Shown here: piece by piece, positions 35,026 to 45,021 of the stretch | How the letters are laid out: the number at the start of each line of letters is the position of its first letter | How positions within the stretch are numbered: position 1 is the stretch's first letter | DNA from: Dermanyssus gallinae | Taxonomy: Eukaryota; Arthropoda; Arachnida; Mesostigmata; Dermanyssidae | NCBI GenBank assembly: GCA_003439945.1 | Contig: QVRM01002192.1 | Location: forward strand, 868,001-932,000 | Length of the DNA: 64,000 bases | Direction of reading: 5' to 3' | The notes under the pieces: generated by a model | The model's input: only the letters and a program-made list of their open reading frames with translations | The model's database searches: none | Told to the model about the DNA's origin: nothing | Program-made: the position numbers and the translations under genes

Positions 35026-36380
35026 TTGGCCAACACTAACCCGTATGTGGCAGCCACGGATCTCCGAAACATACGCTCCTTCAACAGGACTAGAGATGAG
35101 CGCCAGCAGGTGCGAATTGTTTCACAGAGGGATGACATAACAGCGAAGAGTCTGGATTTTTTCGACGTCGCTGCCTTACTTCAGAGAGCGCCTAGCCATG
35201 CTCCTAGCCCTGCTCGCCGTATGACGTCTTTTCCCTCGCCGAAACGCGCTCGTTTGCCCCAGGCTAGTGCCCAGACGGCTTCCTTCTACCCTTTGCGTAG
35301 TGTTCAAACTGCACCTTTTAAGAGCAAGTCCAATTTTCAAGATTCCGCAGGCCTGCAGCTTTATTATCTGCTTGCTGCTCGAACAGGTCTCTCCAGTATC
35401 CTAGTAAGATAAAGCCGCTTTGGGGTGGCAGCTCTTCTTCGGCGACTCAGGTCCAGAAAAGTGAGATATGGGCAAATTTTAGCAAGGGACCAAACTTTCC
35501 TAAGAAATTTCCTAGTCAAGTCGTGTTTCGAAAGTGCCTGTGCCGCAAGCCTGACGGACGCAGTTCATTTCGCCCACACATCAAAAGCGGAGAGCAGTCT
35601 CTGGGGGGACGTCCAGCTTGATGACAACCACTTGGCATCGAGCTGTCAAACCTCGAGGTCAGGACCATATGCAGCCTCTACCTAGATCTGAATGTTTTCG
35701 ACGCCCACTCATGTTCTTGTGCCCTATAGGAAAACTGCTTACCTGTGACGTGTCCATTCGGAGCACCTATGCAAAGGGCTCTACAGCAATTTCCCACACG
35801 ACAGGCGGCGTTGCACTCAAAGCTTTGGATTCGCCTAGATTATTAAGCGGATCGAACGGAACCAAACGATCTATAGCGTTCCTGAGGTAGCGCATTGCCT
35901 TAGAGGTTCAGCGCGGCCACGCGAGAATGACTTTTAACGCGCTCCGGAGCGGAAAGGGCCTGGAGTAACTGATATACTGTACATTCTCTGCTGCCTCAGA
36001 AAGTCGTACTCCGGTAGATCTTCTGTGAGATGTTGCATGTGTTTAGAGAATATTTTGATAAATGTGTTGGCTACCTTACTGATTGATCACGAACGTCATT
36101 TGCAAATGACATAAAGATGTATGTCATAAATAGTTGAAAACATGAACTTCTTTTGTGTGAGAATCTAGTCTGTTGCTGAGCTGAGAACAGGACTTTAAGC
36201 CAGCCTAAAAAGCTATTTTGTTGCAAAAAGCAAGGTGTTCTCAGAGGTGTTCCAGGGTCTCCAACGGATTATTTAATTGTTAAATGAGACAATGCATTTC
36301 GTTGAGGTCAGGTGTCAGCTTTTTAAAATGTATTAAAACAGGTTTAAATTTGAATATGTCACTTTGGGATAACGTAGTGA
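35026..36380. other. GC-richer stretch with unassigned frames
   Basis: A plus frame (35026-35412) rich in Ser, Ala, Pro and Arg and another at 35425-35685 may be a decayed element. I could not match them. 35900-36380 shows nothing. Confidence 0.3.
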
Positions 36381-36399
36381 GACCGGTATTATGAATACC

Positions 36400-36950
36400 C
36401 CACGTTTTCGGAGCGGATCGTCAGCAGTGACGAGAGTTGGTGTCATCACTTCAGGATATAGACAAAGAGAGACAGAATGCAATGGAAACACAGGTCGTCA
36501 CCTCTCCTAAAAAATCGTAGCTGCCTCTTCAGCAGCTTGATGCTCATCGTCTTTTTCGGCGTCCTTCGTCCAATATGCATTGAATTCCTCAAGCACGGAA
36601 AACCATTAACGGTGACATTAAAAGTACGACACTTCTTAGTCTATGCAACTCCATCAGCCCGAGTCGTTCTCGTAGTCAGGAGCAAACGACCTGGTCTACT
36701 CACGAAGGAAGAGATTCTGCTAGTGATTCTGACGATAGCATCGGTCCTATGGGCCGTACTTGACGCCCTGCAATTTTGTCACTTGGGTTTGCTAAAAAAA
36801 TCCTAAATGGAGGCGCTTCAGCTCGGACGACAAACTGAAGGACATAGTGGAGGACTGGCCCCTGTCACAGCCGCATGAATGCTGGGAACAGAGAACACTT
36901 CGGCCCGTGAAACAGTGTGCTCAGGCCTCTATGAATACTTCTGAATAAAG
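36400..36950 (+). pseudogene. mariner-type transposase relic
   Basis: Plus frame: RIVSSDESWCHHF followed by an in-frame TAG, KRDRMQWKHRSSPLLKN, then FFGVLRPICIEFLKHGKPL; in another frame RRFSSDDKLKDIVEDWPLSQ. These match the mariner GDETWxHHF, MEWKHxxSP, VFWDxxGVxxxEFLxxG and C-terminal SSDxxLKxxVxxWL blocks. The first catalytic Asp is kept. N-terminal DNA-binding domain is not recognisable, and frameshifts break the rest. No terminal inverted repeats seen. Confidence 0.8.
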
Positions 36951-36998
36951 ACTTTAATACCCACACTGTCGTTTCGTACGTCTTAATTTGAACCCCCA

Positions 36999-37043
36999 TA
37001 TATATATATATATATATATACATACATACATATATACATACAT
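36999..37043. repeat. (TA)n/(TACA)n array at 3' end of RLE-type element
   Basis: Pure TA followed by CATACATACATATATACATA, adjoining the 3' UTR of the minus-strand element at 37044-41400. Confidence 0.95.
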
Positions 37044-37050
37044 AACTTTA

Positions 37051-37478
37051 TTTATTATTTAATGTTATGGTTAAAGGGAAAGTGAATAACTAACTACACT
37101 TGGGCTTGCGAGGAGTTCTACCAGTCGAGCTTGTCCTCGAGGCAGCCCATAATTGCTGCCGCATTGCCGCGCTGAACCGCCAGAGATAGTCGCTGAAGTA
37201 GAAAGTCAAAAGCTCGTTTGTCCCCTGTCGCCTGTTCGATTCGTTTGCCAATCTTCTGTAGAAGATTATTATTTAATGTTATGGTTACAGGGAAAGTGAA
37301 TAACTAACTACACTTGGGCTTGCGAGGAGTTCTACCAGTCGAGCTTGTCCTCGAGGCAGCCCATAATTGCTGCCGCATTGCCGCGCTGAACCGCCAGACA
37401 TAGTCGCTAAAGTAGAAAGTCAAAAGCTCGTTTGTCTCCTGTTGCATGTTCGATTCGTTTGCCAAGCTTCTGTAGGAG
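37051..37478 (-). repeat. 214-bp tandem duplication of the element 3' end
   Basis: 37051-37264 and 37265-37478 are direct repeats with about eight differences. Each holds the last part of ORF2 and the whole short 3' UTR starting after the ORF2 stop. The outer copy touches the TA/TACA array; there is no TA array between the copies. Confidence 0.9.
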
Positions 37479-40147
37479 CGACCATGCCTCAGGACCAGGC
37501 CCCCCGAGCGTCTTAAACACTTGGCCAGCGCATCAGCCTTGCGTGCCGCGGAGCCAGCGGCAGATGCGCTGGCCTTTAGGTTCGAGGGGGCGAGCGTGTC
37601 GGTGATCGTCGCATCCCAAATAAGCGCCTTTCTCCTTTCAAAGGGGATAAGGGTGAGACCGTCTGGTCTCTTTCCGCCGCTTCTCAGAAGGCCGGTCGGC
37701 TCTCGAATGCACGGCAATAAAGCTGACCTCAAGGCCCGAGCCGTAATCTCGATAACCTCGCTGTGACGGCTTTGGCGTCCTTCGCTTCTGCTGCAGGAGA
37801 GCCCGTGGGTCCCCCAGATGTCCATCTGTGCTCCGCACGGACACCGGTGCTCCTCAGTTAGCCTTGTTGTCAACCTCAAACCAATGCACAGACAAGAGCT
37901 TTCGTGATCAAGTAAAGTGCCGAGGTTTGAGGAAGGGATGGCTTGGAGCCATTTGCTGGCTCCTTTCTGGACGACCGCGTGCAGTCGGGCTTTGTCTGCC
38001 GTGCTTAGTGCGTCAGAGAGTAAGCGCTGGTACTTCCTAGAGACGATGAGGTCATAATAGGACCTCTGCAGATATTTGTTTGCCTCTGGGAGTAGACCTG
38101 CGAGGTTCTCGAATCTCGTATTGGCAACCTCTTTGGCATCCTGGAACGCCTGCAGGGCCACGGCCGGGCTGATGCGCTGAACGGTACACTCTGAGGCGTG
38201 TAATGATGCGACGTGACAGCTAGCTGCCAGGTCTGCTGTGCAGCGGATTCCCAGACCCCCGAATCTAAGCGGGAGAGTGGCTTGAGCCCAGTTGTTGTCG
38301 GCCAGGTTTAGATTAAGGAGGCCGCTAAGGCGGGTCCTTAGGCTTTTGTCCAACTCCCACAGCAGACTCTGATTTGCCCCGACGTCCGTGCTGCGGAGGA
38401 TATGGACGATTCTTGCTGAACCCAGAGATGATTTTAATCGGTGATACGCAGTGTGGGGACCGAGCAGGTTTAGCCGGGTTAGACGAGAGCGAAGGCTCTC
38501 AATTCTACCTGCGAGTTCCGGGCGAATGGCGGCAGACCCCATAGGGGACCCCAAGAGCGTCATGTCTGCTGCCTCGACGTGTTTGCACCCGAGAAGAAGT
38601 GCCTCGAAAGCGGATAGGTTAGGCTGGCCCTTGCAAATAAGTTCTTACTTCTGGGGGTTGAGTTCAAGCCCACTCTTCAGACCGAATTCAACAACTCTCT
38701 TGATGTCTGCCTGTACCACCGATACTTCTCTTCCGATGGTGCCATCGTCTAGGTACCAGAGATTCAAGAGAGACTGGATAGAATCGACCAGTTCCTTAAT
38801 GGCTAAGCAGAACAGCGGCGGACCAAGGGGGTCGTCCTGTTGTTCTATCACTAAATGAAAGCTCCGATCTGGATCTATAGGCTTGGTCGATGAAGGGGGC
38901 TCTAGCCAATCAACTTGTACTGTCTTTAGTATGTGGTCGCGACGGACCTGGTTGAAGGCATTCTTGAAATCGAGTTTGGCGACAACGAGACTGTTGGGTG
39001 CGCTAGTAACGAAGGCTGTTGTGGTGTGGACCGCGGCTTCGATGCCATTATGCGTATTAAAGCCAAGCTGGTGAGCCCCAAGCTTCTCGCACACGATAAT
39101 TGCTCCCAGTTTGACAGTTATTTTTGCCGCAATTCTGCGGAAGACTGAGGAGATGACAATTGGACAAAGCGACCCGCTCGTCTTTTTGATTGCGATGAGG
39201 CGACCACCAAAAAGAATAGGGCGGATGGCCTCGGGAACTGTACCGCTTCTGATGATGTCAACCACTTTTGCTAGGTCACGCTGGAGACGGCTGGCGATAT
39301 TTGTATTAGTCGTGGCAAGAAGGTCTCTGAGATGGCGCAGCCGCAGACCGTCCATGCCGGCGGTAGATCCCGCCGGAAAGGTCCACACGGCCTCGCGGAC
39401 CTGTTCTGCACTGGTGACTGGCGGCCTGGTTTAGGATGGTCTTGTTGGCAGGTCAAGGTCGGCGGGTTTTCTAGGGTGTTTCGAAGTCATTTTCTCGACT
39501 GCGTCGGCTGCGCAGACTGCACTTCCCACAGAAAGCAAAGCTCTCGCAGCACCTCCGATGTTGCCTTCGCCTAGCAGCCTAGTTGCTCGTCTGGTGGCGG
39601 CTTCATCCTCGTTAAGTCGCTTGTTCCAATGCGCCCTCGGGGCCGATTCTGGTGGGGGCCCACGACCTGATCTGTGTTCCTCGATTCTGTTTCTGAGGTA
39701 TGTGGTCCAACTAAGATTGTTTTGTTTTTGGGATGGGGTTCTGAGGACTATATGCGTGAACACCAGTAGTTTGGTCCAGCTGCGCGCGTCATTGTTATGG
39801 TGCACTAAAGAAAGTGTGTCGGCCAGCGCCACGGCAACTGCGGGCCGGGCGCTTTTAGGGATGGTGTCAAGCCGTTTGTATGTCTTGGTGTACTCCGCGA
39901 GTTTGTCGCGCAGGTTGGTGCCATCGATGTCGTCGACGGGATTGCTGACGCGGGGTGCGAGTGAGTGTTCGATGTCCGAGTGTGCTGCCATCATGTGTCG
40001 TTTAATTCCTCTGCTTGTAAAGCTCTTTTGGCAATGCGTGCAGGCAACCCTGTTGTAGAGGGGAGCGGGGGCCAGACTCCCTGTACCCGACCCGAGACTA
40101 AATAGGTGGTCCGCCTGCGGGGGTCGTCCGAGTGGCTCAGACCGGCC
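37304..40147 (-). pseudogene. ORF2 of RPDG-type RLE retrotransposon (C2H2 finger, RT, restriction-like endonuclease)
   Basis: One reading frame of 948 codons, broken only by TAA at 39431-39433 and 38645-38647. Order: C2H2 finger CTHCQKSFTSRGIKRH (39981-40042) for DNA binding; TIPKSARPAVAVALADTLS; RT with STAGMDGLRLRHLRDL, QLGFNTHNGIEAAVH, motif A KLDFKNAFNQV (38951-38974), QQDDPLGPPLFCLAI and motif C WYLDDG (38744-38755); knuckle CPCGAQMDIWGTHGLSC with GRQSRH; nuclease KRPDGLTLIPF (near 37658) and IWDATITD (near 37613), with 15 residues between the two Asp. The palm between motifs A and B is shorter than I expect, so a deletion is likely. The Cys usual in the xxKCEL block is one of the stops. 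The family's enzymes nick DNA and copy element RNA there. No ATG precedes the finger. The best-preserved element in the window, yet inactive. Confidence 0.9.
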
Positions 40148-41380
40148 TTATTTTCGGAGGCGTCTTGAGGCATGGTGTTTTGGACCGACAGACTTCTTTA
40201 CTTCGAAGACCGATAACAGCCTGATGACTGGACCGAGAAGATTGGCAAGATTGCGGAGCGCGCTGGCTGCTTGAGGGTCAAGGCCGCTCAGTATTTTTGC
40301 AGCGCTGGTAAGCCTTGCGAGGGGGTCTGCCTTTCGAGTAGAACGCGCCCTTGATGGCGACAGGTTCATCCGGGTAGTGCGCAATTTAGAGCATTTTTAC
40401 AGTCCTTGGCTAGTTGTCGGTTACTGCCGCAGTTTACACATGCCACTTGACCGCTGCAAGAGGATTCGTGGTGACCTAAGCGCTGACATTTGAAGCATTT
40501 TGCAGGACGTGGTGGCTCGACTGTCACCGCAAGGGTCTGAAATTTAAGATACACAGTGGCCGGCGGGGCTCCCTTGAATTTGAGCAGCACCTCTTTGTAG
40601 GGATAGCAGCCTGTTGTGGGCCGGGGCCTGCTCGTCTGCAAATGCGTTTGACCTCTATAAGGCCGGCGAAGCTGAGTTCCTGCAGTATCTCTTTTTCCTG
40701 GAAGTCTGGGCTAACATGGCTGATGGTGCCCCAGATGTTGTCGATATTCCTTGATGCCGCTTTGAATTGCAGCCCAGCTAGTTCAGTGATGCACATTAGT
40801 TTGCGTGCGTCCTCAAGCTTATCGACGGTAGCCAAGATTTGTCCATTCTGTGCTGCGATGTTAGCGTCTGCCACTTTTAAGTGTAGGTCCTTTCACATTC
40901 CTAACACGTTGCCTCCGGGCAATGGACTGCCTTCTTCAGCTGCGCTGAAGGTAACACGGAAAACCTTGTGCGCATCTGATTCAACCCGTTGTTTGAGCTT
41001 TGCTAAGGCTTCTTCCTTTTTTTCTAATATTGCGCTGCCTGCTTTTATTCACGACCTTCTGAAAAACCCTCTTCCTCTGGCAGTTCCTGAGGTGCCGCCT
41101 CGGTGTTGATAGCCTGCACTGAGTCTTGGATATAGCTCGGTCTCCCACGTTTCGCACTGAGTTGGCGGCGCTCCCTATTGTCCGTAGACACTGTTTCGCC
41201 ATCACTTTCGCACATCGACAATGCGGTCGCCTCCGCAGTAGCACAATCTGCCTCGTTGTTGCTTTCTACTGAGGTGGTGACCGTCCTCAATCGTGAAATA
41301 TCAAGCGAGTCCGGTGGCTTATCCTGGCCAGATATCACAAGCATCGGCATACCTGTGACGTAACAAGCGTCGGAATACAA
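40148..41380 (-). pseudogene. Gag-like ORF1 with CCHC knuckles, upstream of the RLE ORF2
   Basis: Minus strand, in order: PPDSLDISRLRTVTTSVES; an acidic/basic linker (NRERRQLSAKRGRPS); a coiled-coil-like KKEEALAKLKQRVESDAHK; a stop at GM-stop-KDL; LEDARKLMCITELAGLQF; GTISHVSPDFQEKEILQEL; LKFKGAPPATVYLKFQTL; knuckles CFKCQRLGHHESSC and CVNCGSNRQLAKDC (His replaced by Gln in the second); then a tail LANLLGPVIRLLSVFEVKK. The order is that of gag-like ORF1 RNA-binding proteins of LINEs. Frameshifts lie near 41050, 40640 and 40370. The final TAA at 40148-40150 is followed in the same frame by ORF2. Confidence 0.75.
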
Positions 41381-41416
41381 AAGCTTAAAAAAATTAAATT
41401 AAATTAAAGGATAAAA

Positions 41417-41521
41417 AAAGGAGCGTGCAGGCTTTGGTATTGAACCCGGTGCTGTTGGGTGGCAGTCGATGCCGTAGGCCACAACGACCTGCTGGCTCGG
41501 GTAGCCTCTAAGCTACAAATG
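41417..41521 (-). ncRNA. tRNA-like/SINE-like segment
   Basis: Minus strand has GTAGCTTAGAGGCTAC (41501-41516, box A-like) and GGGTTCAATACC (41436-41447, box B-like), then a T-run. The A to B distance of about 55-65 bp and lack of a full cloverleaf argue against a real tRNA. May be a SINE relic within the 5' region of the RLE element. Confidence 0.35.
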
Positions 41522-41800
41522 TCCCTGCCAGTAAATATAAATGTTTGGTCTGCGATGACGATGGCAACTCGAGCTCGGTCAGCTGGAGGGCTCAAAAGGA
41601 AACCGATTCCTAGGGGACGCAACCAAACTGTCTCCGAGCTTGTAGATTCACCAGTCGAGCGTTCACTACACACACAGTCGTTAGTGCAATGATCACTGCC
41701 AAAGTCGAAGTCAAACCACAAGAATAACACCGTTTTATGGGAGCCGACAAAAACACGACCGCACTCTACCTAATCAAACGCGCGAAAAATCGAATGCGCG

Positions 41801-41830
41801 CCTATCTATCTATCTATATATATATATATG
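41801..41830. repeat. (CTAT)n/(TA)n array at 5' side of RLE-type element
   Basis: CTATCTATCTATCTATATATA run upstream (minus sense) of the RLE element. Confidence 0.9.
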
Positions 41831-41833
41831 TAA

Positions 41834-41861
41834 AGTGATTTGATTCAACAGATGCAATAAA

Positions 41862-41897
<36 letters not shown>

Positions 41898-41940
41898 TAT
41901 ATATAGGTGTAGTGATTTGATTCAACAGATGCAATAAACC
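41834..41940. repeat. 30-bp direct repeat around a (TA)n array
   Basis: An identical 30-bp block (starts AGTGATTTGATTCAACAGAT) occurs at 41834-41863 and 41911-41940, separated by a TA array at 41864-41905. Confidence 0.9.
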
Positions 41941-42789
41941 GGGTCAACGGCACTTATACATATGAAACTCGTATTGCACGTGGGCTCGGCAGGACAAAGA
42001 TTGCATATAAGTGGCCTGAGGGTTGGCAGCTTTCGGTGCTGAGGTTCATACGTTCTTGGTGGGCGGGAACGTGGAGAGTGCTGTCAAAATCCCAGACTAT
42101 CCGGAGAGTTCTCGTCGCAACGCGTTAATCTACCGTTTTTCCAGATCCTTTCTCGCCGCACGTCCCTCTCCTCTGCTACGTTATTCCAGTAGTCAAGGTC
42201 AAGCGCAGTAGTCTAACAAAAATCACGACTCGGACTAATTGTCTAATTGCAAAACGACGACACCAAGCTAGTGAGTAAGCTCAGACGGTCTAAAAGTAGA
42301 TAGACTGCACTTACAATTGCTCACTAGCGGCATAATTTTCTGCTTACGAACGCTATAGCTTTATCGTTGCGAGAACCAGCTGTTCGTGCATTGCTGCTAT
42401 ATTTCTCGCAAGTGCTGCTGCTCCTGCTGAAATGGCTCCGACTACCCCCAAAATTGCCAGCCTTACCACCATTATCGCAACTATTCTGCTGCTGATGCCA
42501 CAAATCAAATTCGTGCGCAGTATTCAACGATCTTGCAGCCCGTTGGCTGGCAAATTGTAAATGCAATAATTTGATGCTGAGTTTCGCATGTCCGAAAGAT
42601 TGCGAAAAACTGAAAAAGATAACCATAACCGTATAAACTAATATGAATATTTTCTCAAAAAGATAATAATGTAGCATAATAACGATTACCGGGCTTCTTG
42701 ATGATAAGATTCCTAATCGCATATCGATGTTTGTCATACTCGAGAGACGACGCGGAATACGAGCTATAAAAGGAGGGTTAGTTAACTTC

Positions 42790-42880
42790 GCTGCTAAAAT
42801 ATATTTAACCATAATCCGCTTCCAAACATGTTCATGCAGCCTAAGATATTGATACCTGCTTTGCTAGGTAGCTTGAAAAT
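42790..42880 (+). repeat. About 90-bp dispersed repeat, unit 1
   Basis: Matches 43753-43842 with about 15 per cent difference (shared phrase CAGCCT-AGATATTGATAC-TGCTT). Confidence 0.8.
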
Positions 42881-43752
42881 ACCTTATCAAAAATGATGTA
42901 TAATCTGGTCCACGCCATGTTACTAGTACCGTGGCTTCCTTTGACTGGGTACAACAATCTAATTCCCTTTACTAACTTTAATATATTCACTTGCTTCCTA
43001 CGAACTTTTGAGAGGATAAAATCAATCAGCGCGGTTGGATATGGTAGCTATCTAGATGGAAAGGTTGGGCTAACTTCAGCCGTGTAGCCGATCTCGTTCA
43101 TGAAGAGACGCTTTTATTAATTCATTTAGCTAACGTCTCATAGAGAAAAACTTTCCTCAATATCCCTAAAATAAAAGTTGCTTTTATCTCCCACTGTGGT
43201 GTTCGATATCTCAAAAAAAAACTTTCCTTCAACAGTAGCTGGTGTTTGACGGTGCTTTTCTATAAGATGCTGTTTCCATGCATTTTCGCTCAAGTCAGTT
43301 CACGAACATTGCACAGATATCTGCTTCGATTAACTAGGATGCGGTGGTCCATGTTCCCAACTAAACTTGAATATTAAAAGAGAATGTCTGCTAATGGCTG
43401 TTTTGCTCTTATTTATATTCATTGTACAACTATAAAAAAGCTGGCCTGACAACGGCCTTATCTCGAACAAGTAACGCACAAGCGCAAACAGTAAAGTAAC
43501 GAGCTCAATTATACCCCAGAAAAAAGTAAGCCAATTTGTCAGGGAGCTTTAGCGGAGTTTTTCTTTCATAGATGGTTACTTCGGGCTATAAAAATAACTA
43601 AAATTGCGAGCTTATAGTTACGACGCTACAGCCAAAACCGAAGGCAATGTGTGCCTTAAATTAAACCTGCATAGTTTGTACGTGATCATATTTACGTTGA
43701 CTTGTCAAACATAGTACTTATTCATTTAGAGTTTGTCAAGGGCAGTCCACTC

Positions 43753-43842
43753 TGCTGCTGGAATATATTTAATCATAATCAGCTTCCAAACATGCCAGTG
43801 CAGCCTGAGATATTGATACTTGCTTCGCTAGGAACCTTGAAC
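43753..43842 (+). repeat. About 90-bp dispersed repeat, unit 2
   Basis: Direct repeat of 42790-42880, 963 bp downstream. Confidence 0.8.
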
Positions 43843-44979
43843 ACAACTTGATTGTCTAGAATGCATCTCAGTGCGCGTGAAATTTACGAACTCGTTTAGC
43901 CTGACTTGTTTAGCTATGTATGCCGCCCTTAAATAACACTTAGAAGCTCCTCCACATCAAAGTTTGCCTTTAGTGTCCAAGTTCTTCTTGGTGAATTAGT
44001 CAGTTATAAAGCGCGCGTTTGTTGCCGTCGTACACAATACCTACGGCGTTTTCTGGACAACTCTCGCTATCGCACATGGCTGCGGTACGGAAAAGCACAG
44101 ATGTATTCGAATGCTAAACTTATTCCCTTGCGGCTACCTCGTTAAGAGTTAGCACTGCTATCATATGCTGCTGTATACACGTATGCTAAATGCACTGGGG
44201 CCTTGGGATTGTATGGCTTATAGTTTACGCTTTCGAATCCAGTCCGGTTGGCTATAAATATTTGTTGGCCCTGTTTGCATTCAACCGAACTGTTCCTCAA
44301 CGCTCCAGGACATTCACACAACCACGGCGGCTTTTTCCTTTTTATACCGTTCGAGCCCATTCTAACGAAGATTTCGAGGTAAATTTATCATGTCTCAAGT
44401 AAGTGTCTCAGTGTAAAACTGTTGACAACATTATCTTACAAATCTTCTTATTCAGGTAAATCAACAAACGGCTGCCCAGCCGACGGGTGGTTTAATCTTG
44501 CTATGACGCTGCGTTCCCGGGTGTTCGCTAGTTTGCTTAAGGATCGCAACGTGTTGCTTGCATCTTGGCGCCAATTAAAGTAATAAGATTTTTCAAACGC
44601 AATCACGTTGTTAAATAAGCAATATTTAATGCTGTTATTAAATAAGCAATCAACGTCAAGACTTAAAAAAGTGGCATTCTCAAAAAGTCACGGTCGCTTT
44701 TGATAAATGTTCAAAATATCTGCGTCCCGACTCGCGCAACATACACGTTTTCCAACTAAGGATGGTTTCACTGTTGAATTGTTTAACCTACATGGTCATG
44801 CAGCTAAATAATCCTAGACATTACAATAAATTTGAACAAATGTATTCTAGGCTTCTGACAGATCGAAGAACTACTTTGGAGCTGATTTTACTAACATTTG
44901 TCAATTTTCCATTTCTAGGTCAAGGCGTTTCGTCAGGCAACAGTTGCTATTTAGTTAGCTCTCGAACGCTTTGTTATAT

Positions 44980-45021
44980 CTAAGTTTTTAATTATCTTAG
45001 CTAAGTTTTTAATTATCTTAG
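44980..45021. repeat. Two identical 21-bp tandem units
   Basis: CTAAGTTTTTAATTATCTTA plus G, twice in a row. Confidence 0.95.

Noticed and set aside
36999..37043. CRISPR-like or satellite array
   Set aside because: Simple TA/TACA microsatellite with no spacers.
37304..40147. Alternative genetic code, given a long frame with few stops
   Set aside because: Stops include TAA and, in sister copies, TGA and TAG at unrelated positions; ordinary decay explains them.
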